Below, one piece after another: positions 1-8,427 of a stretch of 21,209 nucleotides of DNA (its first letter is position 1; each line of letters starts with the position of its first letter). Under the pieces are notes generated by a model, which was not told the origin of the DNA, made no database searches, and saw only the letters and a list, made by a program, of their open reading frames with translations. A program made the position numbers and the translations under genes. The DNA lies in the NCBI GenBank assembly GCA_038209155.1, contig JBBQYA010000050.1:1-21209 (forward strand). Reading direction: 5' to 3'. Origin of the DNA: JBBQYA01 sp038209155 (GTDB lineage: Bacteria; Bacteroidota; Bacteroidia; Sphingobacteriales; Sphingobacteriaceae).

Positions 1-1
1 T

Positions 2-3000
2 ATTCGCCTTATTGCGACCAATGCTTTCGGATGTAAAGACACTGCTTTCAATACAGTAAAAGTTTTTCCAAATCCTACAGCAAATTTCACTGTCAATAAA
101 ACTGCTGGCTGCCAACCGCTGGAAATAATCTTTCAAAATAATTCCTTAGCTGCGACCTCCGTTCTATGGAGTTTTGGAGACGGAAGCACTTCTACTTCTA
201 TGGCCTCACTGATTAGCCACACTTATTCCCATTCAATAAATGTGGCTCAGAATTTTACCGTTAAATTAATTGTAACCTCTGCTGGGGGCTGTAAGGATAG
301 CTCTTCCAGAGTTATAAGAGTATTTCCAAAAGTTAAAGCATTGTTTAATAGTGATAGTGTAGGTTGCTCACCATTATTGATAAGTTTTTCTAATCAATCT
401 ACGGCTGGAAGTTCTAACTTTTGGAATTTCGGTAATGGTTTTATTAGTGCAGCTACAAATCCTAAACATACTTTTATTAATAATGGAACCGTAGATAGCA
501 TTTATCAAGTAAGTTTAATAGTCACTAATTCTAGTGGTTGCCGTGATACAACTTATAAAAATATTGTTGTTCATCCAAATCCAAGTATCAGCTTTAGTCT
601 TGATGCTGTAGCAGGTTGCCAACCTTTCGGTGTTACTATTACGAATAATACAATTGGTGCAACTAGCTATTTTTGGGATTTTGGTGATGGAACTACCAGT
701 ACCACAACATCTCCTGTATTCAATCATGTTTATATTCACAATTCTACAAGTCCTTTAAATTTTACCATTAAACTAACGGCAACTTCTGCTTTTGGTTGTG
801 TAAAAAATAGTTCTCAGGTGGTAACTGTTTATCCTAAGGTGGTAGCTGCTTACACAAGCAATTTGATTGGCTGTAGTCCTTTAAAAGTTAAATTTGTAAA
901 TCAAAGCATTGGTGCTTCTACCTATTATTGGGATTTTGGTAATGGTTTCGTAGATGCAGCAATGAATCCTACTCATAGTTTTGTAAACAATACATCTACA
1001 ACTATTATTTACAATGTGTTGCTAATAAGCACTTCATCAAATGGTTGTGTAGATACTGCAAATTCTCAAATTACGGTCAATCCTGCTTCACAATCTATAT
1101 TTACATCAGATGTTACCAATGGTTGTCAGCCGTTGAATGTTACTTTCACCAATAGTTCTGTGAATGCAAGTACTTATTTTTGGAATTTTGGTGATGGATC
1201 TACTTCTACTTCATCAGCTAGTACTGTTCAACATCTTTATTCTCATCCCGCTGCTTCAGCCGTTTCTTACACAGTATCTTTAATTACCAATACTATAAAT
1301 GGTTGTGCCGATACCAGCACTCGAGTAATTCTAGTTCAACCAAAAATTATTGCAAGTTTCACTAATATTAATAATGGATGTTCTCCATTAAAAGTTAAAT
1401 TCAATAATACTTCTGTAGGAGCATTAAGCTACTATTGGAATTTTGGAGATGGTGCTGTGAGTGTTAACGCAAATCCTAGTCATATTTACACAAATTTAGG
1501 TTCTACACCGATTGTGTTTAATGTTTCGATGATCGCAACTGCATTTTCTGGTTGTTCGGATACTGCAAATTCTCAAATTACGGTCAATCCTGCTTCACAA
1601 TCTATATTTACTTCAGATGTTACCAATGGTTGTCAGCCTTTGAATGTTACTTTCACCAATAATTCTGTGAATGCAAGTACTTATTTATGGAATTTTGGTG
1701 ATGGATCTACTTCTACTTCATCAGCTGCTACTATTCAACATCTTTATTCTCATACCTCTAATTTAGCTATTTCTTATAATGTAACTTTAATTACCAATAC
1801 TATAAATGGTTGTGCCGATACCAGCACTCGAGTAATTTTAGTTCAACCAAAAATTATTGCAGCATTTACTAGCAATCAAGTTGGATGTTCGCCACTCACC
1901 GTTAATTTTGCAAATAAATCAAAACTTGCTTTAAGTTATTTCTGGGATTTTGGAGATGGTGCGGTAGATGCTTCTGCAAATCCTATTCATGTTTACGTAA
2001 ATTCTGGATCAACGACAGTTGTTTACAATGTAACTATGATTGCCACTGCTGTTTCTGGATGTGCTGATACAGCATTTTCTCAAATTACGGTTTATCCAAA
2101 TTCTATTTCTGCGTTCACAGTTGATAAATTAAGCGGTTGCCAACCTTTGACAGTGAATATTACAAATAATTCTACCAATGCTTCCGTTTATTCATGGAAT
2201 TTTGGAGATGGAAATAGTTCAACTTCGTCAGCTTCGACAATCTCACACACTTATACCCATACTTCTACTACGGCTAACAATTATATCATACGACTAATTA
2301 CAAATAATAGTAATGGATGTGCTGACACGAGTTTTCAGACAATAACTGTTCAGCCTATTATTACAGCAGCCCTTACTTCTATCAATAATGGATGTTCTCC
2401 TTTGGTTGTGAGTTTCAATAATTCTTCAAGCGGAGCGAGTTCCTATTTTTGGAATTTTGGAGATGGAAATGTTTCTATTGCTGCGAATCCAACCCATATA
2501 TTCAACAATCCGAGTTTAGTAACCCAAACCTACACTGTTACTTTAATTTCAACCGCGGTTTCTGGTTGTAAGGATACTGCAACTAAAGTGATTACTGTAT
2601 TTCCAGCATCAATAGCTACCTTCACAGTAGATAAAATAGGAGGTTGCGAACCACTAGCCGTTCAGTTTACTAATACTTCAGTTGGTGCGTCCTCTTATTT
2701 TTGGGATTTTGGAGATGGAACTACCTCCATTTCGGCATCATCTATTATCAATCATACTTTTGTGAATACACAATCTACGGTTGCTAATTATTTGGTAAAA
2801 CTTATTACCCGATCTTCTAATGGATGTTTGGATACTACTACTCAACTAATTTTAGTTCAACCAAGAATTATAGCGAGTTTCACTAATATTACTAATGGAT
2901 GTTCGCCTTTAAAAGTGAAATTTACCAATACTTCTATAGGAGCTGTGAGCCATTTATGGGATTTTGGAGATGGATCTACCGATGCTAATTCAAGCCCAAA

Positions 3001-6000
3001 CCATACATTTACCAATTTTACTTTATCTAATCAGATATTTACGGTTACCTTAATTTCAACTGCAACATCAGGTTGTAAGGATACAGCGATTAGTCAAATA
3101 ACAGTATTCCCAGCTTCACAAGCATTATTTAATGCAGATAAATTAAGTGGATGCCAACCACTGGATGTTATGTTTACTAATTCTTCCATTGGTGCAAGCA
3201 CAAATTTTTGGAATTTCGGTGATGGAACCACTAGTACAAGTTCTGCTGGAACAATTAACCATATTTTTTCGCACAATATTACAACAGCTGTCACTTATAC
3301 AGTTACTTTAATTACTAATACAATCAATGGATGTTCTGACACATTGATAAAACAAATTATCGTTCAACCAAAAATAATCGCACAATTTAGCAGTATTAAT
3401 GATGGATGTTCGCCATTGAAAGTTTCATTTACGAACAACTCTACTGGAGCTAATTCTTATCTATGGGATTTTGGAGATGGAAATGTAGATGCAAGCTTAA
3501 ATCCAACTCATACCTTTGTTAACAATTCTTTACTTACTCAGCAATATACTGTCACCTTAATTAGTACGGCTGCTTCTGGATGTACGGATACTTTGCAAAA
3601 AATAATTACCGTATTCCCAGAAACTAAACCTGCATTCTCGACTGATGTACAAACTGGTTGCCAACCATTACTCGTTAATTTTACCAATGCTACACAAAAT
3701 GCAATAAGTTATTTATGGGATTTTGGAGATGGAACCACTTCGTCTTCTTCTCAAAATACGCTTAGCCATATTTTTGAGCATAATGGAAATACTACGCGGA
3801 TTTTTCAAGTTAAGTTAATTACTGTTTCTGTAAACGGATGTAAGGATACTATACAGCAAGCCATTACGGTTTATCCAAAAATAGAAGCAAAGTTTTCTGG
3901 GGTAAATTCTGGTTGTTCTCCAATAGAAGTTAGATTTGCAAATGAGTCTACAGGAAGCAATGGAAGTCAATGGGATTTTGGAGATGGTTTTGTCGATATA
4001 ACCAAAAATCCAGTTCATACTTTCACCAATTTTACTCAGGCTTCAGTTTCGTATTCAATACGATTAATTGTAAATTCTTTAGCAGGTTGTAAAGACACCA
4101 CTTTCCAAACCATTACAGTTTATCCAAAACCGCAAGCACTATTTACCGCAAACGATTTAACTAGTTGCCAACCTTTTAAAGCGGAATTTACTAATACTTC
4201 TATTGGTGCTTTAACTTCTAAATGGGATTTTGGAGATGGAACGATACTTATTGATTCTTCTTCAATCGTAAAACATACGTTTCAACATAATTCATTAAAT
4301 CCGGTTTCATATACCGTTAAGCTATTGATTACCAATCTTTACGGATGTACTGATACATTGAATAGAGTTGTTTTGGTAAATCCTAAAATTGTTGCAGCAT
4401 TTACAAGTGATACGGTTGGATGTTCTCCATACAAAGTAGCATTCAATAATTTATCTCAAGGTGCAGCCAATTACACTTGGAATTTTGGAGACGGATTTAC
4501 AGATGTGGTACCTAATGCCAAACATACATTTGTCAATAATGGATCTAATGATACCATATTTAATGTCCAATTAATTTCTAGTTCAGTTTATGGATGTTAT
4601 GATACAGTTTACAGAAAAATCACTGTTCACCCTTCACCAAAAATTGATTTTATTTTAAATAATAATGCAGGTTGCCAACCTTATATTTTGACTATTCAAA
4701 ACAAAACAAAGGGTGCTAGAAGTCAATCTTGGGATTTTGGTGATGGTAATTCCATCATAACTACTGATTCAGTTATTACTCACACTTACACTCATAGTTC
4801 TGCCATTCCGATTATTTATAAAATTACTGTTCAAGTTAATAATTTACAAGGATGTACAGATACAGCTTCTAAGACAATAACTGTATTACCAAATTTAAAG
4901 GCAGATTATAGATTCAATAAAAATGACTGTTCGCCAGTTACGGCTTCCTTTATTAATGGAAGTATTGGAGCTACTGCTTACAAATGGAATTTTGGTGACG
5001 GAAAAAATGATGTAGTTGCCAATCCAGTTCATACTTTTTACAATAATGGAATTTCCGATACAATTTATCGAGTACGAATGATCGCATTGTCTCCATTTGG
5101 TTGTATAGACACTGTTTTTAAAAATGTAATAGTTGCTCCAGCGCCAAAAGCAGCATTTGATGTGAATGGAGATGAATTGCTTCAGCCTAATACAACTGCT
5201 TTTGTTACCAATAAAAGTAAACTTGGAAACTGGACATATAAGTGGTTCTGGGGAGATGGTACAACTTCAACATTGAAAGATCCTATTTCGCATACCTACA
5301 ATACATTTGGAGATTATGAAATTATTTTAGTTCAAAAAAATCAATATTGTTCAGATACTACGAAACAAACACTCCGAATCAATCCTGCATTACCAACTGC
5401 AAATTTTAGAGGAGAAGCTTCGGGTTGTACTCCGGTAAGAGTTCAATTTACTAATACATCCACTTATGCAACCGACTTTTTCTGGGAGTTTGGAGATGGA
5501 GGAACTTCTACACAAGCTAGTCCAAGTTATATTTATTACAGACCTGGAAAATATGCGGTAAAATTAACAGCTGTAGGTGCAGGAGGAAAAAGCGAAAAAG
5601 TAAAATTAGATAGTATAGAAGTATTCGCTTTACCAATTGCCTTATTTGTGGTAAATCCTACGATTGTGTTTTTACCAGATAAGCCAGCTATTTTTTACAA
5701 TTTATCTTCTGATGATATTGGAAGTACTTTTGAATGGGATTTTGGAGATGGAAATACTTCAACAGAAGAATCTCCAGAGCATTACTACACAAAAGTAGGT
5801 TCATTTACTATTACATTAAAAGTAACTAACCAAGCAGGATGTATTGATACATATGTATTACAAAATGCTGTTGTGGCAGAGAGTAAAGGGGAAGTTATTG
5901 TTCCTAATGCCTTTACACCTGATCCAAGTGGTCCGTCTGGTGGTTTAATTAATCCAAGTGATATGAGCAATGATATTTTTTACCCAGTCATTATAGGTGC

Positions 6001-6193
6001 AGAACAGTTTCACTTAACTATTTTCAACCGTTGGGGAGAACTTATATTCGAAAGTTTCGACGTGCAAAAAGGATGGGATGGATATTATAGAAATGAGATG
6101 TGTATGCAAGATGTTTATGTGTGGAAGATAGAAGCGGTGTTTGTAGATGGCAGAAAATACGTGAAATTAGGAGATGTCACTTTATTACGTTAA
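2..6193 (+). CDS. Giant PKD-repeat surface protein with T9SS type-B sorting domain (5' partial)
   Basis: The frame is open from base 2, so the true start lies upstream; the first in-frame ATG (200) falls inside a PKD domain and is not a credible start. 2063 residues are visible. I count 23 PKD domains, most with the W[DN]FG[DN]G signature. The first 20 alternate between GCQP-type and GCSP-type domains; the last three are irregular (WFWGDG, WEFGDG, WDFGDG). Most domains carry two cysteines, one in GC[SQ]P and one in a later GCxDT-like motif. Residues ~1967 to the end (from VPNAF, base 5900) match the gliding-motility-associated type-B CTD, which directs export by the type IX system. Expected role, by analogy with SprB: an extracellular fibre or adhesin. 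The gene ends in three tandem in-frame stops (6191-6199). A PorP/SprF gene follows after 128 bp. The ligand is unknown. Confidence 0.93.
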   Translation: MRLIATNAFGCKDTAFNTVKVFPNPTANFTVNKTAGCQPLEIIFQNNSLAATSVLWSFGDGSTSTSMASLISHTYSHSINVAQNFTVKLIVTSAGGCKDSSSRVIRVFPKVKALFNSDSVGCSPLLISFSNQSTAGSSNFWNFGNGFISAATNPKHTFINNGTVDSIYQVSLIVTNSSGCRDTTYKNIVVHPNPSISFSLDAVAGCQPFGVTITNNTIGATSYFWDFGDGTTSTTTSPVFNHVYIHNSTSPLNFTIKLTATSAFGCVKNSSQVVTVYPKVVAAYTSNLIGCSPLKVKFVNQSIGASTYYWDFGNGFVDAAMNPTHSFVNNTSTTIIYNVLLISTSSNGCVDTANSQITVNPASQSIFTSDVTNGCQPLNVTFTNSSVNASTYFWNFGDGSTSTSSASTVQHLYSHPAASAVSYTVSLITNTINGCADTSTRVILVQPKIIASFTNINNGCSPLKVKFNNTSVGALSYYWNFGDGAVSVNANPSHIYTNLGSTPIVFNVSMIATAFSGCSDTANSQITVNPASQSIFTSDVTNGCQPLNVTFTNNSVNASTYLWNFGDGSTSTSSAATIQHLYSHTSNLAISYNVTLITNTINGCADTSTRVILVQPKIIAAFTSNQVGCSPLTVNFANKSKLALSYFWDFGDGAVDASANPIHVYVNSGSTTVVYNVTMIATAVSGCADTAFSQITVYPNSISAFTVDKLSGCQPLTVNITNNSTNASVYSWNFGDGNSSTSSASTISHTYTHTSTTANNYIIRLITNNSNGCADTSFQTITVQPIITAALTSINNGCSPLVVSFNNSSSGASSYFWNFGDGNVSIAANPTHIFNNPSLVTQTYTVTLISTAVSGCKDTATKVITVFPASIATFTVDKIGGCEPLAVQFTNTSVGASSYFWDFGDGTTSISASSIINHTFVNTQSTVANYLVKLITRSSNGCLDTTTQLILVQPRIIASFTNITNGCSPLKVKFTNTSIGAVSHLWDFGDGSTDANSSPNHTFTNFTLSNQIFTVTLISTATSGCKDTAISQITVFPASQALFNADKLSGCQPLDVMFTNSSIGASTNFWNFGDGTTSTSSAGTINHIFSHNITTAVTYTVTLITNTINGCSDTLIKQIIVQPKIIAQFSSINDGCSPLKVSFTNNSTGANSYLWDFGDGNVDASLNPTHTFVNNSLLTQQYTVTLISTAASGCTDTLQKIITVFPETKPAFSTDVQTGCQPLLVNFTNATQNAISYLWDFGDGTTSSSSQNTLSHIFEHNGNTTRIFQVKLITVSVNGCKDTIQQAITVYPKIEAKFSGVNSGCSPIEVRFANESTGSNGSQWDFGDGFVDITKNPVHTFTNFTQASVSYSIRLIVNSLAGCKDTTFQTITVYPKPQALFTANDLTSCQPFKAEFTNTSIGALTSKWDFGDGTILIDSSSIVKHTFQHNSLNPVSYTVKLLITNLYGCTDTLNRVVLVNPKIVAAFTSDTVGCSPYKVAFNNLSQGAANYTWNFGDGFTDVVPNAKHTFVNNGSNDTIFNVQLISSSVYGCYDTVYRKITVHPSPKIDFILNNNAGCQPYILTIQNKTKGARSQSWDFGDGNSIITTDSVITHTYTHSSAIPIIYKITVQVNNLQGCTDTASKTITVLPNLKADYRFNKNDCSPVTASFINGSIGATAYKWNFGDGKNDVVANPVHTFYNNGISDTIYRVRMIALSPFGCIDTVFKNVIVAPAPKAAFDVNGDELLQPNTTAFVTNKSKLGNWTYKWFWGDGTTSTLKDPISHTYNTFGDYEIILVQKNQYCSDTTKQTLRINPALPTANFRGEASGCTPVRVQFTNTSTYATDFFWEFGDGGTSTQASPSYIYYRPGKYAVKLTAVGAGGKSEKVKLDSIEVFALPIALFVVNPTIVFLPDKPAIFYNLSSDDIGSTFEWDFGDGNTSTEESPEHYYTKVGSFTITLKVTNQAGCIDTYVLQNAVVAESKGEVIVPNAFTPDPSGPSGGLINPSDMSNDIFYPVIIGAEQFHLTIFNRWGELIFESFDVQKGWDGYYRNEMCMQDVYVWKIEAVFVDGRKYVKLGDVTLLR
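65..5140 (+). repeat. Ten tandem 507-nt units, each encoding a pair of PKD domains
   Basis: Marker cysteine codons of the GCQP-type domains start at 110, 617, 1124, 1631, 2138, 2645, 3152, 3659, 4166 and 4673. Those of the GCSP-type domains start at 365, 872, 1379, 1886, 2393, 2900, 3407, 3914, 4421 and 4928. Every same-type step is exactly 507 nt. The two half-steps are 255 and 252 nt (85 and 84 residues). The register breaks after the last pair: the next GCxP cysteine, in domain 22, is at 5426. Outer boundaries given here are approximate, and units may continue upstream of the window. Confidence 0.95.
1052..1857 (+). repeat. Near-identical neighbouring repeat segments (recent duplication or conversion)
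   Basis: Segment 1052-1246 matches 1559-1753 with 7 differences in 195 nt by my count. After a short divergent stretch, similarity resumes: the segment from 1281 recurs from 1788, again offset by 507 nt, and stays almost identical to about 1350/1857. Other units of the array are much more diverged at DNA level, so these two copies were homogenised or duplicated more recently. Confidence 0.85.
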
Positions 6194-6321
6194 TAATGAG
6201 TTAATCAAGTAACATTATTGCAAATTCTTAGTATAAGAAAATCGATTGAATCTCGCTCTCAAGTAATAGATTCTGTTTGAATAAATTACTGTTATTGTTT
6301 CAAACATTTTATTGATTCCAT

Positions 6322-7335
6322 ATGAGGATAAAACTTTTACTCATTATACATGTACTCCTTTTTTCTAAAATAACATTCGCTCAGGATGTACATTTTTCTC
6401 AATTTTATTCTCAACCTATGTATTTAAATCCAGCTTTGACGGGTAGCTCTGAAAAAAGCAGATTGGGAATTTCCTACCGAAATCAGTGGCCTAATATACC
6501 TAACACGTATATTTCACAAGCGGTGTCTTTTGACCAGCATTTACCTGGTATCAATAGTGGCATTGGTTTAATGGTAATAAAGGATGCGGCAGGTGCAGGA
6601 GAATTAGGATATACCAATGTAGCTGGAGCCTATTCTTATCAAGCTCAATTTTCAGAATCAATAGGAGCAAGAGCAGGAGTGAGTGTAGGTTATACTAACA
6701 AAAGTGTAGATTTTTCGCGATTATTATTTAATGACCAAATTTCAAGAGGGGGAGGAGTTACCTTCGAAACAGATCCAGGAATTAAAGTCCAATATTTAGA
6801 TATTTCTTTTGGATCAATGATTTTTTCAGAAAATTTTTGGATCGGTCTTTCTGGTCATCACCTGAACCAACCTGATCAATCTTTATTGGACGGCGAAAGT
6901 CCCTTGCCGATCAAAATGGGAGTTCAAGGTGGATACAAAGCAAAAGTTAATCAATATAAAGCTGGAAGAGAACAAAGTGTTTCAGCAGCATTTAGTTATG
7001 CAGCTCAAGGCAATTATGATAAATTGGCTGTCGGGGCCTATTTTGTTCGCGAACCTTTAGTAACTGGGGTTTGGTATAATGGTATTCCTGTATTTAAATC
7101 TTATGAAAAAGGTTACACAAATAATGATGCATTTACGGTTTTGATGGGATATCAAATTAATAATCCCAACTTAAGAATTGGGTATTCGTATGACTTAACT
7201 ATTTCTAAATTAGTCACTAATTCTGGCGGTGCTCATGAAGTTTCATTAATTTATGAATTTGATCTAAGAGATCATATTCGCCTTTCAAGTGGAGGTTCTA
7301 GAAGACGATCCAAAGTTTCTTGTCCAAGTTTCTAA
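6322..7335 (+). CDS. PorP/SprF-family type IX secretion membrane protein
   Basis: 337 residues. A signal peptide (residues 1 to about 20, ending TFAQ) is followed by the family hallmarks HFSQFYSQPMYLNPALTG and YRNQWP near the mature N terminus. The rest looks like an outer-membrane beta-barrel with alternating hydrophobic strands, and the protein ends in CPSF. Members of this family sit next to type-B-CTD adhesins; Flavobacterium SprF is needed for export of SprB. Its position 128 bp behind the giant PKD protein on the same strand fits that partnership, which is inference here. The ATG at 6322 is chosen because a normal signal peptide starts there. It is not a PorP of the core secretion cluster, since no other por/gld genes are nearby. 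Confidence 0.9.
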   Translation: MRIKLLLIIHVLLFSKITFAQDVHFSQFYSQPMYLNPALTGSSEKSRLGISYRNQWPNIPNTYISQAVSFDQHLPGINSGIGLMVIKDAAGAGELGYTNVAGAYSYQAQFSESIGARAGVSVGYTNKSVDFSRLLFNDQISRGGGVTFETDPGIKVQYLDISFGSMIFSENFWIGLSGHHLNQPDQSLLDGESPLPIKMGVQGGYKAKVNQYKAGREQSVSAAFSYAAQGNYDKLAVGAYFVREPLVTGVWYNGIPVFKSYEKGYTNNDAFTVLMGYQINNPNLRIGYSYDLTISKLVTNSGGAHEVSLIYEFDLRDHIRLSSGGSRRRSKVSCPSF

Positions 7336-7407
7336 AGGAGAAATTTAAAGCATTAATCTAAAGCCCTTAAAAACTTTTTACGATTTTTTGTCGTTACTTT
7401 GTTGGTA

Positions 7408-7803
7408 ATGAAAATTATAAATCATTTTTTTATTCTGTTTATCCTTCCAATTTATCTGTTAGCCAATATTGGTTTGCAGTTAAATATCGGATTTTGCGGA
7501 AAAAAAATTCAAGATATTAGTCTTGGCGTTCAGAAACATACCTGCCTTTCCTGCAAAAAATCTTCGAGTAACTCGTGTTGTAAAGATTCTATTGTGTATC
7601 AAAAATTGGATGCGAAACATACCATTTCTATTCCGGCAAAAATTGAATTTACACAATACCCAATTTTAATATCACAGCAATACAGCCAATTTATTTTACC
7701 AATTCCTTTTTCAGGAATTACTGGTATCCAGCTAAGCAGAGCACCTCCAAACCTTTTATCTCAACCACCTATTTATCTTAAAAATCGTATAATTTTAATT
7801 TGA
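7408..7803 (+). CDS. Small Cys-rich secreted protein, HYC_CC_PP-like family
   Basis: 131 residues from the ATG at 7408. The frame also has TTG codons at 7399 and 7402, but the ATG gives a clean hydrophobic leader (residues 1 to ~24). Visible landmarks are a Cys after the leader (IGFCGKK, C30), a CLSC pair (C46, C49), a CC pair in SCCKDS (C57, C58) and a PP near the C terminus (APPN) followed by a second PP and a basic/hydrophobic tail. This order matches the Bacteroidota family named HYC_CC_PP, although the HY of the first motif reads GF here. Such proteins are often found beside copper or heavy-metal genes, as here with the HMA-domain gene 62 bp downstream. Molecular function is unknown; metal handling is inferred from cysteines and context. 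Confidence 0.7.
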   Translation: MKIINHFFILFILPIYLLANIGLQLNIGFCGKKIQDISLGVQKHTCLSCKKSSSNSCCKDSIVYQKLDAKHTISIPAKIEFTQYPILISQQYSQFILPIPFSGITGIQLSRAPPNLLSQPPIYLKNRIILI

Positions 7804-7865
7804 ACACTTATTTTTTTATAAAATAAAATTCAAATTATTAGTACAAACCCTTATATTTAAGATAA

Positions 7866-8420
7866 ATGAAATCGATTAAAAAATTAATATTTGCTGTAAT
7901 TTTTACTGCAACCATACATCACGCCAATGCACAAATCAATTCTGCATTGATCCAAGTCGGGGGACTTACCTGTTCTATGTGCTCATTTTCAACTGAAAAA
8001 GCAATCAGAACACTTCCATTTATAAAAGACGTAAAAGCAAATTTAGAGAAGGCAGAATACGAACTTACCTTTAAGCCCGAAGTAGAAATAAACCTAGACC
8101 AGATAGCAGAAAAAGTTACAGGTGCTGGATTTTCGGTTATTAAATTAGTGGTTTCTACTCAATTCGACAATTTAACGATAACTGAAAATGAACATGTTAC
8201 CCTAGGTAAAAATAATTATCATTTTATGAATGTTTCAGATAAAGTTTTGGATGGAACCATCAAAATTCAATACTTAGACCGAAATTTTTTAAGTCCCAAA
8301 GAATTTAAAAAGCTTTCTGCAAAATCTACTTTTGCTTGTTTCCAAACAGGCAAAAAGGAATCTTGCTGTAAAGATTCGAAAGGATCGTATTCAAGAATAT
8401 TCCACGTTACTTTAATTTAA
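7866..8420 (+). CDS. Secreted heavy-metal-associated (HMA) domain protein
   Basis: 184 residues. The signal peptide ends at about residue 23 (ANAQ). Residues ~27-95 form an HMA/copper-chaperone-like ferredoxin fold with the metal-binding GGLTCSMCS loop (C36 and C39, CxxC) and the expected later GAGF segment. The C-terminal third is not a second HMA domain; it holds C158 and a CC pair (C167, C168) in SCCKDS, the same six residues found in the upstream neighbour. Expected activity is binding of Cu(I) or another soft metal in the periplasm. A 7-bp gap to the next gene indicates one transcript. The specific metal cannot be read from the sequence. Confidence 0.85.
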   Translation: MKSIKKLIFAVIFTATIHHANAQINSALIQVGGLTCSMCSFSTEKAIRTLPFIKDVKANLEKAEYELTFKPEVEINLDQIAEKVTGAGFSVIKLVVSTQFDNLTITENEHVTLGKNNYHFMNVSDKVLDGTIKIQYLDRNFLSPKEFKKLSAKSTFACFQTGKKESCCKDSKGSYSRIFHVTLI

Positions 8421-8427
8421 TTTTGAA

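Noticed and set aside
200..202. ATG at 200 as the start of the giant PKD gene
   Set aside because: The frame is open to the window edge and the ATG lies inside a PKD domain after its FGDG motif, so the gene begins upstream.
6246..6279. Internal promoter before the first PorP/SprF gene (TTG and TCTGTTTG)
   Set aside because: The -7 element has a mismatch at a key position and the spacing (23 nt) is at the limit; too weak in AT-rich DNA.
7399..7404. TTG starts for the HYC_CC_PP-like gene
   Set aside because: The ATG at 7408 directly precedes a proper signal peptide; the TTG codons add only three residues.
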